Shown piece after piece: positions 23,406 through 31,640 of a DNA stretch of 35,991 bases. This DNA comes from Armatimonadota bacterium (GTDB lineage: Bacteria > Armatimonadota > Fimbriimonadia > Fimbriimonadales > ATM1), in NCBI GenBank assembly GCA_022567555.1, contig JADFGT010000019.1, forward strand, positions 1-35,991. The letters are read 5' to 3'. The position numbers were made by a program, and so were the translations under genes. Position 1 is the first letter of the stretch; every line of letters begins with the position of its first letter. The notes below the pieces were generated by a model. The model made no database searches. It was not told where the DNA came from and worked only from the letters and a program-made list of their open reading frames with translations.

Positions 23406-24644
23406 ATGCGTTGGGTGATTGCAGCCTTGTCGGTCGTTCTGGCCGTTGTGGTAATCGGGGTCATCATAAGCGCGCGAACAAACGCGAACTGTTCGATGAC
23501 CGCCGACGCGGCCCCGCAAAGGGACACGCCGCAGGCGGCGGAGATGCGCAATGCGCTGGCAGAACTGAATGAACTGAGGATTCAGGGCAGCGAGGCGAAG
23601 GAGGCCGGCGGGGAAAAGTGGGACGCGTTTTCGGAAGCGGTGGAGCGGATTCTGGCCCGAATCGAACCGCTCTGCACACCGGCGGCGGTCGAAGACCTGG
23701 AGTTCGTCGCCGACCTCAGGCCCGAAGGCTGGGGAGAGATGGGAGGCGGGATTCGCACGCTCGGCACTTGGGCGTCCGGAAAAATCCGCCGCGACCTTAA
23801 GGCGGGACGGTATGAAGAGGCGCGCGACGCCCTCTTAGCCGTACTGTGCGCCGGGCGGGCATATGAGCGCGCAGGAGCGCCGCGCGACTTGGAGCAGACG
23901 GTATGGATGGAGTCGCTGCTTTCCGGGCCGATGGCATACATGGTGGACCACGCTCCCGACGAGCGCTTCCTGCGAGGTTACATCGCGGGCCTACAGAATG
24001 CGGAGCGCATGACGGCGCCGCTTGAACAGTTCGTTCGTTTGGAGCGATATCGGGTTGCGCAGCTGATGGAGGATGACGATTTCATCGGGAAACTCCGGGC
24101 GGGGTTCGACATGGATGAGGTTCGGTATGACGCCGAGGACGGCGGCGAGGATTTGGCGAGCGTCTGGTTCTGGTGGCTTAAGAGGTGCGAGGGGATTCAC
24201 GGCCTGGATGCGATGTATGACCGTCTCGCGGCAAACGCCCGCCGTCCGCTGAACCGGCCGTCGGATCCGCAGATCGAGGAGAGTGAGAATCCGTTGGTAC
24301 AGCGGCTGGATCGATCCGAGGCCTGGCTTGCGCTGGCAGGCGGTTACGCGCGGCGCAGCACTCGAGTCCGACTTCTTATGTTGGAGGCGGCCGGCCGCGC
24401 CTTCGAGATGGGCAACCGGATGTTCACGCCGGACGACCCGGACTCTTCGCATCCCATCAATTCGGAATTCGGGGTGGACCCGTACACCGGCGAGCGCTTC
24501 TTGCGGCGGATTGACGGACGGTGGTACTCGCTGGGCGCGGACGACGTGGACCAGGGCGGCGAAGGCAGCGATATGTGGGGGCGGAACGGCGACATTCTGT
24601 ATAAGAACTACCGGGAGGGGCGGGTTGTCGAGTACGTGCCCTAA
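23406..24644 (+). CDS. Hypothetical membrane-anchored protein
   Basis: I do not recognise this 412-residue protein. It begins with a signal anchor (MRWVIAALSVVLAVVVIGVI) and continues as a mostly helical domain (ALAELNELRIQGSEAKEAGG near 50, KAGRYEEARDALLAVLCAGR near 130) that could be TPR-like. The C-terminal 70 residues (INSEFGVDPYTGERFLRRID, WYSLGADDVDQGG) resemble the C-terminal segment often seen in planctomycete- and Armatimonadota-type secreted proteins of unknown role. It follows the 156-residue protein by 22 bases. An 8-residue mini-ORF (23380-23406) fills that gap: its ATG overlaps the upstream stop (ATGA) and its stop overlaps this start (TGATG). Confidence 0.6.
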   Translation: MRWVIAALSVVLAVVVIGVIISARTNANCSMTADAAPQRDTPQAAEMRNALAELNELRIQGSEAKEAGGEKWDAFSEAVERILARIEPLCTPAAVEDLEFVADLRPEGWGEMGGGIRTLGTWASGKIRRDLKAGRYEEARDALLAVLCAGRAYERAGAPRDLEQTVWMESLLSGPMAYMVDHAPDERFLRGYIAGLQNAERMTAPLEQFVRLERYRVAQLMEDDDFIGKLRAGFDMDEVRYDAEDGGEDLASVWFWWLKRCEGIHGLDAMYDRLAANARRPLNRPSDPQIEESENPLVQRLDRSEAWLALAGGYARRSTRVRLLMLEAAGRAFEMGNRMFTPDDPDSSHPINSEFGVDPYTGERFLRRIDGRWYSLGADDVDQGGEGSDMWGRNGDILYKNYREGRVVEYVP

Positions 24645-24699
24645 TCGGTTTTCAGTATTGTTGATTGCTGCCGTGACCGTTCGATCGGTCGCGGCCGAT

Positions 24700-24735
24700 G
24701 TCCTGCCGCGTCCCGTGGAAGGGACGCGGCAGGAC
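24700..24735. repeat. 15-bp perfect hairpin, first of three
   Basis: GTCCTGCCGCGTCCC at 24700-24714 pairs completely with 24721-24735 around a GTGGAA loop. It is the first of three independent hairpins within 126 bases after the gene ending at 24644. The lack of a T-run argues against a simple terminator. Confidence 0.85.
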
Positions 24736-24748
24736 AAAGGGTTGCTTT

Positions 24749-24776
24749 AGAGTGCGGCGATTCATCGCCGCACTCT
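24749..24776. repeat. 12-bp perfect hairpin, second of three
   Basis: AGAGTGCGGCGA at 24749-24760 pairs with TCGCCGCACTCT at 24765-24776 around TTCA. Its core GCGGC/GCCGC is shared with the third hairpin, suggesting a REP-like palindromic family. Confidence 0.85.
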
Positions 24777-24797
24777 GTGGGCTGGGTTGGCGATTAT

Positions 24798-24825
24798 GGA
24801 AAGCGGCACTAAAGTGCCGCTTTCC
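24798..24825. repeat. 12-13-bp perfect hairpin, third of three
   Basis: GGAAAGCGGCAC and GTGCCGCTTTCC pair across TAAA. Like the second hairpin it carries GCGGC and GCCGC arms with outer AAAG-type bases. It lies 46 bases before the stop of the minus-strand gene at 24871, so it may also end that transcript. Confidence 0.85.
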
Positions 24826-24870
24826 AAAGCGCATCGGCCACTTGCATTGGGCCGCGGAAGAGAACGCTCT

Positions 24871-25383
24871 CTACTTCGGGCGTGGGCCGAGTTTGCCGTT
24901 CAGACGGACGACGCTATAGAGCATTAGGGCCCCATAAAGCACGATGATCGCACCAACCCATCCATACACGGCATACATGGCGAACTGCGCTGCTCCTTCC
25001 GGCATATCGGTATCAGCCTGAAACTGCTCCTGTATCATTCCAACCGACATCGTGATTGATACAAGCGTCATGACCAGTTGCAGGGCCGCGACGATCGCGC
25101 ATATTATGAAACCCCACCGGATGCTCAGGAAAACACCAATGCCGCCGGCAACGGTCGCAGCCGTAAGCAGTAAGCCCGCGATGTTGAGCGCCATGTTCGA
25201 ACCTGTAAGGCCGCCCTGTTGTGCCGCGGCCCCGGTCTGCCCTAAAGCCGTCCCTGCGGCCTGGCCGACCAGCGAGCACATCAGGCAGCAGCCGAAGAGC
25301 GAGATTACGATGATCCCGATGACCTTGTCGGGCCCGTATCTGTCGGGCATCGGCGGCCGTTCTCGAGGATATGGCGATTGCAT
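24871..25383 (-). CDS. Hypothetical four-helix membrane protein
   Basis: I do not recognise this 170-residue protein. Four hydrophobic segments are visible: VIGIIVISLFGCCLMCSLVG (with a CCLMC cluster), MALNIAGLLLTAATVAGGIGVF, WGFIICAIVAALQLVMTLVS and MYAVYGWVGAIIVLYGALML. The N-terminal tail is short, with prolines (MQSPYPRERPPMPDRYG), and the C-terminus is basic. The cluster of cysteines in TM1 is unusual and could bind metal or be oxidised. ATG at 25383 has GGAGGGG seven bases upstream. It is divergent from the DUF4139 lipoprotein gene. Confidence 0.65.
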   Translation of the reverse strand: MQSPYPRERPPMPDRYGPDKVIGIIVISLFGCCLMCSLVGQAAGTALGQTGAAAQQGGLTGSNMALNIAGLLLTAATVAGGIGVFLSIRWGFIICAIVAALQLVMTLVSITMSVGMIQEQFQADTDMPEGAAQFAMYAVYGWVGAIIVLYGALMLYSVVRLNGKLGPRPK

Positions 25384-25552
25384 TCGGAACCCCTCCGGCG
25401 GTCCTCGGCGCGTGTGCGCCCGAGACCGCTCCAGCGGGGATTCGACCCGCGTCCCCTGCTCTCCTTCCGACTCTTCGTCTCAGTCATTGAACAGAACCGA
25501 ACGCGCACGACACAGAACAATTAGGCGCAGCAGAGCGCGAAGGGGCAGGCCC

Positions 25553-25581
25553 TTGCGCCGGGACCCGCTTTGCGTTATGCT
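25553..25581 (+). promoter_or_regulatory. Promoter of the DUF4139 lipoprotein gene
   Basis: TTGCGC (25553-25558) and TATGCT (25576-25581) are separated by the ideal 17 bases and lie 27 bases before the ATG at 25608, which also has AGGAGGTGA upstream. Matches to consensus are 3 of 6 and 4 of 6. Confidence 0.45.
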
Positions 25582-25607
25582 GTGGCCGTCAGAGGAGGTG
25601 AAGAATC

Positions 25608-27113
25608 ATGCAGAAGAGAATGATCGGTTTGAGTGCGAGTGTCGTCATCGGGGTCGTGTGCCTGGCCGGCGCTGGCTGCTCCTTGGGCGAGGCCAAGGCC
25701 AAGGCCAATGAACCAGTCGTCAACCGGGAGGGCGTCGAGTTGACCGTTTACGCGCAGGACTTCGCGATGGTGCGCGAGGTGCGCCCTATGGAGTTGTCGG
25801 AGGGCACGAACCGGCTGCAACTCCTCCATGTGAGCAAGCAACTGGACCCGCAGTCCGTGCTGCTGCGGTGGCAGGACGGCGCGGCGGGCCTGCCGGAGAT
25901 CGTCGCGCACTCCTATGATTTGGGAGTCGCGGACAGCGCCGGCCTGTTGAAGCGCTACCTGGGCGAAGAGGTTGAGATCGTTCGCTACGGCCAGAACGGC
26001 CGCGAAGCGCAGCGCCAGAAGGGCCGGCTGATGGTCGGCGAAGAGGGCGATGTGGTCGTGCAGATTGACGGCAAGTTCTATGTGGACCCGCCGGGCACGA
26101 TAGTCGCCCCCGCGAACGGCGACGTCGTGACGATCCCTCAGTTGTCTGTGCAAGTGGAGAGCGGGTCGGAACAGCGGGCGGACCTGGAGGTCGCATACCT
26201 GACTCGCGGGCTCTCTTGGAGCGCCGACTACGTGGCGACTCTGTCGCCCGGCGAGGACTCGATTTCGCTCGAGTGCTGGGCGACCGTAACGAACCGTACG
26301 GGTGTTGACTATCCGGACGCAAAGGTGACTCTGATTGCCGGTTCGCCGAATCGCGCGGCGCAGTCGGTCATAGTCACTAACCTGAGGGCGAAGACAAGGG
26401 ACTATGCAAGGGCATATGACGCTTCGATTAACGGGGTGTATGCGGAAGCGCCGGCTACACTCCCTTCCCTCAAGGCGGAACCGGTCGGCGACTTCCACGC
26501 CTATCACATCGAAAGCCCAACGACCGTCGTGCAGGAGCAGATGAACCGCCTGGTGATTCTGAAAGCGACCGATGTGCCTGTAATCAAAGATTACAGCACG
26601 CGGCTCCCGCGCCTCACCGCATACGACTACGACTACGAATGGGGACGCGGGGACTTCCCCGTGCGCGGCACCGTGCAATTGGCGGTCACCTTCTTCAACA
26701 GAGAAGACGACGGCCTCGGGCTGCCGCTCGCGCGGGGCGCGATACGATTCTATGAGCCTGACAGTTCGGGCTCATTGCGCTATGTGGGCGCGGCGTCCAT
26801 ACAGAACACGCCGAAAGACCAGAAGGTCTATCTGACGCTCGCGAACGCGTTCGACCTGTTCACGGAAGCGCGCGTTGTAAAAAAGCAGAAGATAAGCAAG
26901 CGCACGATGCGCAAGGAGATCGAGGTCGTTTTGCACAACGAAAAGGCGGAAGCGGTTGACCTGCGCGTGGTGCAGGGCTTCTCGGGGCGATGGAAAATCA
27001 TAAATGAGTCGCACGAGCACAAAAACCTCGACGCCTCGAATGCGCAGTGGACCGTGAACGTGCCCGCCGGAGGTGAGGTCACGCTGAAATACACGGTGGA
27101 CTTGACTGGATAG
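25608..27113 (+). CDS. DUF4139-family lipoprotein
   Basis: This 501-residue protein has a lipoprotein-like signal (MQKRMIGLSASVVIGVVCLA then GAGC, with Gly instead of Leu at -3). The opening ELTVYAQDFAMVREVRPMELSEGTNRL matches the N-terminal part of DUF4139 proteins, and RGLSWSADYVATLS at about residue 200 matches the RGITWSPSY motif of the relative at 21183-22733. Beta-sandwich segments end in AGGEVTLKYTVDLTG. The function of the family is unknown. The pair in this window suggests two paralogous surface proteins. A strong AGGAGGTGA lies eight bases before the start. It is convergent with the PEP-CTERM gene. Confidence 0.75.
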   Translation: MQKRMIGLSASVVIGVVCLAGAGCSLGEAKAKANEPVVNREGVELTVYAQDFAMVREVRPMELSEGTNRLQLLHVSKQLDPQSVLLRWQDGAAGLPEIVAHSYDLGVADSAGLLKRYLGEEVEIVRYGQNGREAQRQKGRLMVGEEGDVVVQIDGKFYVDPPGTIVAPANGDVVTIPQLSVQVESGSEQRADLEVAYLTRGLSWSADYVATLSPGEDSISLECWATVTNRTGVDYPDAKVTLIAGSPNRAAQSVIVTNLRAKTRDYARAYDASINGVYAEAPATLPSLKAEPVGDFHAYHIESPTTVVQEQMNRLVILKATDVPVIKDYSTRLPRLTAYDYDYEWGRGDFPVRGTVQLAVTFFNREDDGLGLPLARGAIRFYEPDSSGSLRYVGAASIQNTPKDQKVYLTLANAFDLFTEARVVKKQKISKRTMRKEIEVVLHNEKAEAVDLRVVQGFSGRWKIINESHEHKNLDASNAQWTVNVPAGGEVTLKYTVDLTG

Positions 27114-27134
27114 GTCGTTTCTATCGCGCCGGTC

Positions 27135-27173
27135 CTAACCTCCCTCAACACGCCGCGTTTTGAGGGAGGTTAG
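27135..27173. terminator. 14-bp hairpin between convergent genes
   Basis: CTAACCTCCCTCAA at 27135-27148 pairs perfectly with TTGAGGGAGGTTAG at 27160-27173 around an 11-base loop. It lies between the stops at 27113 and 27227, followed by a second small stem CCCGAAC/GTTCGGG near 27183-27199. It could terminate transcription from both sides. Confidence 0.55.
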
Positions 27174-27226
27174 AGATGCCTCCCGAACGAGGTTCGGGAC
27201 GAATTGGGCGCCATGTCAGTCGGCGC

Positions 27227-28648
27227 CTACCGCCGCCGGCGTCGCTTCCTCATCAGCGCCAGCAGTCCGCCGAAGGCCAGCGCCGTGAGTGTTCCCGGCT
27301 CGGGGACGATGATTTCCGTTATCTGCGTTGACCAGACGTCGGTCCCCGAGACCCATTCCTGCGTGGTCCAGAAATGGAGTTGATTGCTCGGATCAACGGT
27401 TGTAGCGCTGTAATCGCCCCACCGGTTGACGCCACGCACGAGCACCTCGTAGTCACTCGCTCCGGCCTTCAGAATGGTAGGCGCGCCGAACGTAGTGGTG
27501 CCGGCGGTCGTGCCTCCGACAACCGCATAACTGCTGACGTTCTGGGTGTCGCTTGACCCGCTGAAGCCGATCACTACGTGTCCGAAGTCATTGACCGCGA
27601 TTGAGGGATAGAAGAACCCGAGGCTCGAGTCCTCGATAAAGCCGCTTTGGAGGACACTGTTGTCGGACTCCCGGATCTCGAACCACCGGATCGCCGGCCG
27701 GCCGTTGCGGTTCACGCCCTGCGTGCCCCAAATGCTCCCGCCTTGCAAAACCACGTTGCCGCTGAATCGCGCGTCGCCCGTGTCGAGGTTGTCGTGGGGT
27801 CCGGGCTGACGGGCGAACGGCGGGTCCCCGAGACCCGCCACGGCAATGAGGCTGCTGTTGACCGGGTAGTTCGGGCTTGCGGCCGTGCCGGTTACATCGG
27901 CGCGCAGAAGGCGGCCGGCCCCTGTGTTGAAGGCCGAGAGGATTGGAAGCGGCAACCCGGAGTTGTCCATGTCAACGATCGGCTGAACGCTGAATCCGGT
28001 GCTGTTCGGGTTCACGTTCTCAAACAGCGTGCGGTTCGCGACCGTAGGCGTCCCCAACAGTAGGTCGGATTTGGGCAGCACGAGCATCGAAGTAGAAGAG
28101 TTCCCGCCTACAAGGCTGAACATGTTCGCCGAAATGTAGAGTCCGTCACTGTCAATACCCATGGTCGGGAAGTCGGCCCACTCCTGGTTGCCCGTGTCGC
28201 TGTCAATCTTGAAGGCGTTCCATCCTTGGGTCGGATTCGAAGTTTGAGAGACTGCGACGAGAAAGTTGTTCGCCGCCCTGGCATTGTCAACGGAGGTCGC
28301 AAACCAGCGCTGGCTGAATGGATCGTACAGGACCCTCGGGTCGAATGCGAACGCGCCGCTCGGCGTGGCGCCCGCATTGGTCCAGAACGCATTCAGGGTA
28401 CTGGTCTGAACGCGGGTTCCGTTCGCCTTATTGTAAACGGAATACCGGCCGTTTATCAATTCGACGAAGTGGCTGGGTCCGATGGCGCCCATCGTATCGG
28501 GTGGTGCAAACCCGCTGTCAATTCCGAGTGTGCTTCCGGTGAAGTTCTGGCCGATCGTGAAATTGGGCTGCGCGACAGCGCTCGACGCGAAGCAGGCCAG
28601 TACGACAATGACAAATAGACTGTTTCCGAGTTTCCCTCTTTCAAACAT
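27227..28648 (-). CDS. Secreted PEP-CTERM protein
   Basis: This 473-residue protein has a signal peptide (LGNSLFVIVVLACFASSAVA, cleavage before QPNF) and a C-terminal PEP-CTERM tag: VPEPGTLTALAFGGLLALM followed by a basic tail of eight residues with R and K. Such tags are cut and processed by exosortase, usually in bacteria that make exopolysaccharide. The body has propeller-like repeated patterns (FAFDPRVLYDPFSQRWFATS, SDGLYISANMFS, PSIAVNDFGHVVIGFSGSSD). No exosortase gene is in the window. ATG at 28648 has GGAGA seven bases upstream; an open frame extends further but would precede that signal. Confidence 0.85.
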   Translation of the reverse strand: MFERGKLGNSLFVIVVLACFASSAVAQPNFTIGQNFTGSTLGIDSGFAPPDTMGAIGPSHFVELINGRYSVYNKANGTRVQTSTLNAFWTNAGATPSGAFAFDPRVLYDPFSQRWFATSVDNARAANNFLVAVSQTSNPTQGWNAFKIDSDTGNQEWADFPTMGIDSDGLYISANMFSLVGGNSSTSMLVLPKSDLLLGTPTVANRTLFENVNPNSTGFSVQPIVDMDNSGLPLPILSAFNTGAGRLLRADVTGTAASPNYPVNSSLIAVAGLGDPPFARQPGPHDNLDTGDARFSGNVVLQGGSIWGTQGVNRNGRPAIRWFEIRESDNSVLQSGFIEDSSLGFFYPSIAVNDFGHVVIGFSGSSDTQNVSSYAVVGGTTAGTTTFGAPTILKAGASDYEVLVRGVNRWGDYSATTVDPSNQLHFWTTQEWVSGTDVWSTQITEIIVPEPGTLTALAFGGLLALMRKRRRRR

Positions 28649-28960
28649 ATCAGTCTCCAAACGGACGGTACGGTCTCCCCACGGCGGCATCGGCGCACCA
28701 CGACCAGGTCAACTCCGTCGGGTCCCGCGTTCATTCTGCTGCCGCAGGCTCACAGGCGATGACACCATTCATAATACAGCACCATTGGGCCGCTGGGGCC
28801 GGCCCCAGCAAAGATTGCGGTGACAAAGTGCCGGTTCGAGCGTATCTGAAGGTCAGACCGAGGTCAAAACCTGCAAGAAATACCGGGTCGAAAGGCGCGG
28901 CGATGCCGGCCCGTTTTACGGGACCCGTTCAGCTGAGTTCGGCTGAGGGGTGTGCCTCGC
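28649..28960. other. Intergenic region with a 16-bp perfect palindrome
   Basis: No gene is supported in these 312 bases. CTGGGGCC GGCCCCAG at 28793-28808 is a perfect palindrome without a loop. On the minus strand TATTAT at about 28770-28775 could be a -10 for the PEP-CTERM gene, though no -35 is visible. Confidence 0.4.
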
Positions 28961-30316
28961 CTACCGTAAACCGTGCCACATGAGCAGGCCCGCGTAAATG
29001 GCGATCAGACAGACGAACAGGGAAGCCAGAAGCAGATGACCTATGACGAACTGTGACCCCTCCGGCCAGTCCTCTTTGCTGAAGTAGAAAAGGTCAACCG
29101 CGACACGGACGGTCCAGAATATGGCGATGAAAGCAGCGAGGCCAAGAGCCGCAGGATTCCCGCGCAAGAACTCATCATGCAGGGCGAAGGTCAGGACCGA
29201 AAACGCAAGTATCGTCAGCACAATAAACAGCCCGTAAGTCCACATTAGTTTCCGGTTGAAGGAACTTAGTTTGGAAAGATCGTCCTTCCACCTCAGCCTT
29301 GTAGGAACCTGAAAACTGGCTATCAGAACAAACAGCTGCAAGACAGCCGCGATCCAGAGGGCCTTGTCGAGATAGAATTCCATCGGCCGGCTCGTAAGAG
29401 CGGCATGCAGTGAATGGAACAGCGGGACGATGAGTTGATCGTGAAATGGAGGGTGGAACAGAAGCGGCAACGGCAGTATAATGATGGCCAGCGTGAAAAG
29501 ACGTGAGCTAACCGGCAATCGTGCTTCAACGCTAATCGCCGCGCCCTGGACAAGAAAATAGAGCAGAGGCAGGCCGAATCCGGCCATGGCGGGATAGCTG
29601 ATCCCCATTTCGTGCAGAACGCCCGAAATAATGAACACGCCGACAAAAGCGGATTGCGCACCCAATCGTCGCGCAAGCGGCCTAAGGAAAAGGCGTTTGT
29701 CCATCTCCACGAACGCGATGTTCCAGCGAGCGCTCCAGAATTCCCGGAGCGAACCGCTCTTGTGAGGTTCGTCGAAAAGAGGTCCTACTCGCCATCCTGC
29801 CGCTTGGAGGCCGCCCGTAAGCACGTCCGAGAGCCCGAAGTGGACCGTGAGAAGAAGAGCGGCGATGCCCGCCCAACCGATGAGCAGCGGCGGCAGGCGT
29901 AGGACTGATAATGCGAGGAAGATTATGAAGGCGAGACCGGCATACGCGATCAGGAGGCCCTTGACGAAGCGGCGACCGGCGTCGTCGGCCGCCGTGCCGC
30001 GCGATTCGAAAGGCTCAGGGCTCATGCCGGGCCAGATCGTCATGTAGATGAGCAGTCCCCACCTCGATAAGGCCCTTATGCGAGCCGCGGGATACTGAAG
30101 GAGAACCGTTCCCTTTATAAGGTAGAGAAGTCCGAGGCTTGCCGCCGCGAGCCTAAGCCAGGGTCCCCACTCATTGCGTAAGAAGTAAAGAGCACAGATA
30201 CCCAGAGCGGGCAGAAGCCAGGCGGCCACACGGCGCGAGCGCTCATTCGACAGCAGCAGCGGCAAGAAGAACGAAAGAAGCCAGAGTACGGCCCATATTG
30301 CAAGGAATCTCTCCAT
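28961..30316 (-). CDS. MBOAT / wax-synthase-like membrane O-acyltransferase
   Basis: This 451-residue protein has about ten membrane segments. SLREFWSARWNIAFVEMDKR, then LGAQSAFVGVFIISGVLHEM with conserved His235, is the signature of the MBOAT/wax-synthase family (FWxxRWN and SGxxHE). Members move acyl chains onto alcohols, sterols or polysaccharides; plant wax synthases make esters from fatty alcohols. The acceptor here is unknown. It starts 11 bases after the hisS stop on the same strand, so it is probably cotranscribed. ATG at 30316 has only a weak AAGAAG upstream. Confidence 0.78.
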   Translation of the reverse strand: MERFLAIWAVLWLLSFFLPLLLSNERSRRVAAWLLPALGICALYFLRNEWGPWLRLAAASLGLLYLIKGTVLLQYPAARIRALSRWGLLIYMTIWPGMSPEPFESRGTAADDAGRRFVKGLLIAYAGLAFIIFLALSVLRLPPLLIGWAGIAALLLTVHFGLSDVLTGGLQAAGWRVGPLFDEPHKSGSLREFWSARWNIAFVEMDKRLFLRPLARRLGAQSAFVGVFIISGVLHEMGISYPAMAGFGLPLLYFLVQGAAISVEARLPVSSRLFTLAIIILPLPLLFHPPFHDQLIVPLFHSLHAALTSRPMEFYLDKALWIAAVLQLFVLIASFQVPTRLRWKDDLSKLSSFNRKLMWTYGLFIVLTILAFSVLTFALHDEFLRGNPAALGLAAFIAIFWTVRVAVDLFYFSKEDWPEGSQFVIGHLLLASLFVCLIAIYAGLLMWHGLR

Positions 30317-30327
30317 TGCCGAACTTC

Positions 30328-31602
30328 TTATTCATCGGCGGCCGGAACCGCCCGGTTCCGCAGCGATTGGGCAAGCGTCCCCATCGCGATTTTTTGTTCG
30401 GTCCCCTGTTGCAGGTCTTTCACCGTCGCCTCGTCCGAATCCAGTTCCATGTCCCCGATGACGACCGCAATTGTCGCGCCCGATTTGTCCGCCTGCCGGA
30501 ACTGGCTTTTAGCGGAGCGAAAGTTCGGGTCGGTTTCGACGGACACGCCGGCGTTGCGCAGCGACTGCACGACCTTTGCGAACTCCGAGCGCCGGCCGGT
30601 GAGGCAGACGGCGAAGGCGTGCGGACAGTTCTCGGTGTTCGGTGTTCGGTTTTCAGTCTTCAGGACCATGAGGGCGCGTTCGATGCCCATGGCGACTCCG
30701 ACCGCCGGTGTGGCCGGCCCGCCGCAGTCTTCAATCAAGTTGTCATAGCGGCCCCCCCCGCATAGCGCGTTCTGCGCGCCGAGCGATTCAGACTGCACTT
30801 CGAAAACGGTTTTCGTGTAATAGTCGAGGCCGCGCACGAGGCGAGTGTCCTCTTCATAGAGGACGTTGAGCGCCTGCAGACGCTCTTTCACAGCGTCGTA
30901 GTGGTCGCGCGACTCCGTTTCCAAGAATGCGTCCACCGTCGGTGCGTCATGCATCGCCTTTTGGATCTCTTCATCTTTTGAATCGAGAAGCCGCAGCGGA
31001 TTGCGTTCGCACCGCTCGCGGAAATCCTGCTTGAACTCTTTTATCAAGGGCGCGGCGTACTCGAGTAGCGCCTCCCAATAAGCCTTCCTGCACTCCTCCA
31101 TCCCGAGGCTGTTCAGTTTAACGCTCACGTTGTCAAGGCCGAGTTCGCGATACCAGCGCACGGTGAGTTCGATCACTTCGGCGTCGGCGTCCGGCTCGGG
31201 CGAGCCGATGAGTTCCACGCCGGTCTGATGGCTCTGTCGCTGGCGGCCGTGCTGGGGCCGTTCATACCGGAAGATCGGCGTGATGTAATAGAGGCGGGTG
31301 ATCCGGTCTGGCCCTCCGAGGCTGTGTTCCAGGTAGGCCCGGATGGCCGGCGCGGTCTCTTCCGGCTTCAAAGTGAGTTTTCTGCCCGAGCGGTCTTCAA
31401 AGTTGTACATCTCTTTCGAGACCATGTCGGTGCCCTCGCCGATTCCGCGAACGAACAGCGCGGTGTCCTCGAAGGCCGGGGTTCTGATCTCCTGGTATCC
31501 GTAAAGGCGGCAGACGTTATGGAACGTCGCCTCCGCCCACCGCCAGAGCGGCGTGCTTTCGGGAAGGATGTCGTACGTGCCCCGGGGGGCCTGGAACTTC
31601 AC
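30328..31602 (-). CDS. hisS: Histidyl-tRNA synthetase
   Basis: HisS charges tRNA-His with histidine. This 424-residue protein has the class II motifs: motif 1 near residue 40 (YQEIRTPAFEDTALF), motif 2 FRYERPQHGRQRQSHQTGVE (about 111-130), the histidine-binding RGLDYYTKTVFE and LCGGGRYDNL, motif 3 GVAMGIERAL, and a C-terminal anticodon domain. In motif 2 the usual RQFHQ reads RQSHQ (S124). Residues 314-326 (KTENRTPNTENC) are encoded by a heptamer array, and an 8-C run lies at 30752-30759. The start is GTG at 31602, seven bases after a minus-strand TACAAT, so the mRNA looks leaderless. It is divergent from parA. Confidence 0.93.
   Translation of the reverse strand: MKFQAPRGTYDILPESTPLWRWAEATFHNVCRLYGYQEIRTPAFEDTALFVRGIGEGTDMVSKEMYNFEDRSGRKLTLKPEETAPAIRAYLEHSLGGPDRITRLYYITPIFRYERPQHGRQRQSHQTGVELIGSPEPDADAEVIELTVRWYRELGLDNVSVKLNSLGMEECRKAYWEALLEYAAPLIKEFKQDFRERCERNPLRLLDSKDEEIQKAMHDAPTVDAFLETESRDHYDAVKERLQALNVLYEEDTRLVRGLDYYTKTVFEVQSESLGAQNALCGGGRYDNLIEDCGGPATPAVGVAMGIERALMVLKTENRTPNTENCPHAFAVCLTGRRSEFAKVVQSLRNAGVSVETDPNFRSAKSQFRQADKSGATIAVVIGDMELDSDEATVKDLQQGTEQKIAMGTLAQSLRNRAVPAADE
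30627..30661. repeat. Heptanucleotide array inside hisS, 5 units
   Basis: AGTTCTC, GGTGTTC, GGTGTTC, GGTTTTC, AGTCTTC follow one another on the plus strand. In hisS they encode KTENRTPNTEN at the junction of the catalytic and anticodon domains, where the fold tolerates an insertion. Confidence 0.85.
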
Positions 31603-31609
31603 GGTGGGG

Positions 31610-31615
31610 ATTGTA
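31610..31615 (-). promoter_or_regulatory. -10 element of hisS (probable leaderless)
   Basis: On the minus strand TACAAT is followed by seven bases and the GTG of hisS. No Shine-Dalgarno sequence exists in between. The parA -10 lies 13 bases away on the other strand. Confidence 0.5.
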
Positions 31616-31628
31616 CAGGGTCGGCGGC

Positions 31629-31634
31629 TACAAT
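31629..31634 (+). promoter_or_regulatory. -10 element of parA (probable leaderless)
   Basis: TACAAT is followed by six bases and the GTG start of parA at 31641. There is no ribosome-binding site. Neither this nor the hisS promoter has a good -35, and each would overlap the other's. Confidence 0.5.
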
Positions 31635-31640
31635 AGCCCC

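Noticed and set aside
25420-25460. A tRNA T-arm-like stretch (GCGGG ... CCCGC with TCGAA) on either strand
   Set aside because: The loop does not fit TTCRANY, no D-arm or anticodon arm can be drawn and there is no acceptor stem with matching ends.
25575-26678. A 367-residue minus-strand open frame
   Set aside because: It lies opposite the DUF4139 lipoprotein gene, which has a promoter, ribosome site and signal peptide.
28961-30316. Exosortase partner for the PEP-CTERM protein
   Set aside because: The membrane protein has FWxxRWN and SGxLHE motifs of MBOAT acyltransferases, and no exosortase Cys/Arg/His pattern.
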